Shown: positions 63,649-64,000 of the stretch, one piece after another
Position numbering within the stretch: the first letter of the stretch is position 1
How the letters are laid out: the number at the start of each line of letters is the position of its first letter
From: Mycolicibacterium mengxianglii
GTDB lineage: Bacteria > Actinomycetota > Actinomycetes > Mycobacteriales > Mycobacteriaceae
Direction of reading: 5' to 3'
Assembly (NCBI RefSeq): GCF_015710575.1
Contig: NZ_CP065373.1
Location: 3,782,001 to 3,846,000 of the forward strand
Length of the DNA stretch: 64,000 bases
Made by a program: the position numbers and the translations under genes
The notes under the pieces: model-generated
The model's database searches: none
Seen by the model: only the letters and a program-made list of their open reading frames with translations
Told to the model about the DNA's origin: nothing

Positions 63649-64000
63649 TCACGGCCTGCCGGCTGCCGTCAGTTGCGGCCGGTCGACATAGGGGCTGATG
63701 TTGCGCATCGCGCGGGCCACGTATTCGTCCTTCTCCCCCACCGGCGCCACATAGTGCAAGGCGCTTTCGGCAGCCTCGGCGGAATCGAGTCTGGTGATGA
63801 TCCACGCGGCCAGGTACTGCGACGCCAGGCAACCTCCTGCGGTCGCGATGTTTCCGGTGGCGAAGAATGGCTGGTTGAGCACCTCGACGCCGGCGTCGAT
63901 TACCCATGGCTTGGTCGTGAGGTCAGTACAGGCGGGAATCCCGTCGAGTAGCCCTAGTTTCGCCAGTACCAGCGCCCCAGAGCATTGACCGGCCAGCAGT
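63649..64000 (-). CDS. DJ-1/PfpI-family protein, N-terminal part beyond the window
   Basis: C-terminal 116 residues of a DJ-1/PfpI (class I glutamine-amidotransferase-like) protein; the start lies past the right edge. The nucleophile elbow GQCSGALVLAKLGLLDG with its cysteine is visible at the edge, followed by VEVLNQPFFATGNIATAGG and CLASQYLAAWIITRL. Such proteins include isonitrile hydratase and protein deglycase relatives. Nothing more can be said about its operon. The 94 bases between it and the DUF2252 gene hold no feature beyond the short palindrome GTTGTGCAAC. Confidence 0.85.
   Translation of the reverse strand, partial: LLAGQCSGALVLAKLGLLDGIPACTDLTTKPWVIDAGVEVLNQPFFATGNIATAGGCLASQYLAAWIITRLDSAEAAESALHYVAPVGEKDEYVARAMRNISPYVDRPQLTAAGRP

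Overview
This window looks like a chromosomal segment of a high-GC, probably rapid-growing mycobacterium (Mycolicibacterium type). The evidence is gene content and order: fprA beside prfB, a 13E12-type HNH gene, hisN-fadE24-fadE23, an Rv3143-like orphan receiver directly before a complete nuoA-N operon, and a block in the order of Rv3167c-Rv3168-Rv3169-aofH-hpx of M. tuberculosis. GTG starts, ATGA/GTGA overlaps and leaderless-type promoters are frequent. Homologue names come from remembered family knowledge, not a search. No intergenic stretch exceeds 300 bases, and I saw no rRNA, tRNA, CRISPR or complete insertion sequence.

Layout. 1-5130: prfB (3' end cut off by the left edge), fprA, a pair of 41-bp repeats, a frameshifted HNH gene, a small membrane protein and hisN. 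5200-7827: the acyl-CoA dehydrogenase pair fadE24/fadE23 behind a palindromic operator. 7820-29378: a large accessory catabolic region absent from the corresponding place in M. tuberculosis as I recall it. It holds (a) a TetR-controlled operon of a thiolase-fold lyase without the thiolase cysteine, a DUF35 partner and a molybdopterin oxidoreductase; (b) a GlxA-type regulator and an epoxide-hydrolase-like enzyme; (c) a HutC-type GntR regulator with a phosphonatase-like hydrolase and a zinc alcohol dehydrogenase, which looks like a minimal phosphonate locus; (d) a PdxI-like reductase and an AcuI/YhdH-like reductase; (e) a long run with an HsaA-like monooxygenase, TetR, homogentisate-dioxygenase-like cupin, alpha/beta hydrolase, CoA-transferase, HMG-CoA-lyase-like enzyme, second TetR, acyl-CoA dehydrogenase, aminoglycoside-phosphotransferase-like kinase, DUF6285, NTF2-like and YceI-like proteins. 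The dehydrogenase/kinase/small-protein trio resembles the LvaC/LvaA/LvaB system for 4-hydroxyacyl-CoA breakdown and is the most interesting lead in the window.

29439-45508: the Rv3143-like receiver and the 14-gene complex I operon, preceded by a CRP-like palindrome and a six-codon leader frame whose stop overlaps the nuoA start. 45650-53378: thioesterase, SDR, TetR, phosphotransferase, Rv3169-like protein, amine oxidase, Hpx-like hydrolase and an SRPBCC protein. 53453-58160: a PepD-like membrane serine protease, then a molybdate operon (HTH-Mop regulator, modA, modB, modC). The transporter could supply the metal for the molybdopterin enzyme at 10064-12325, although the two loci are about 45 kb apart. 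58359-64000: an exported phosphodiesterase/alkaline-phosphatase-family protein, an Rv1733c-like membrane protein, an unknown cytoplasmic protein divergent from a DUF2252 protein, and the C-terminal part of a DJ-1/PfpI protein cut off by the right edge.

The accessory half is unusually rich in local regulators (five TetR, one GntR, one GlxA/AraC, one HTH-Mop), and most have a visible palindrome or repeat in the adjoining promoter, so separate substrate-responsive catabolic modules are likely.
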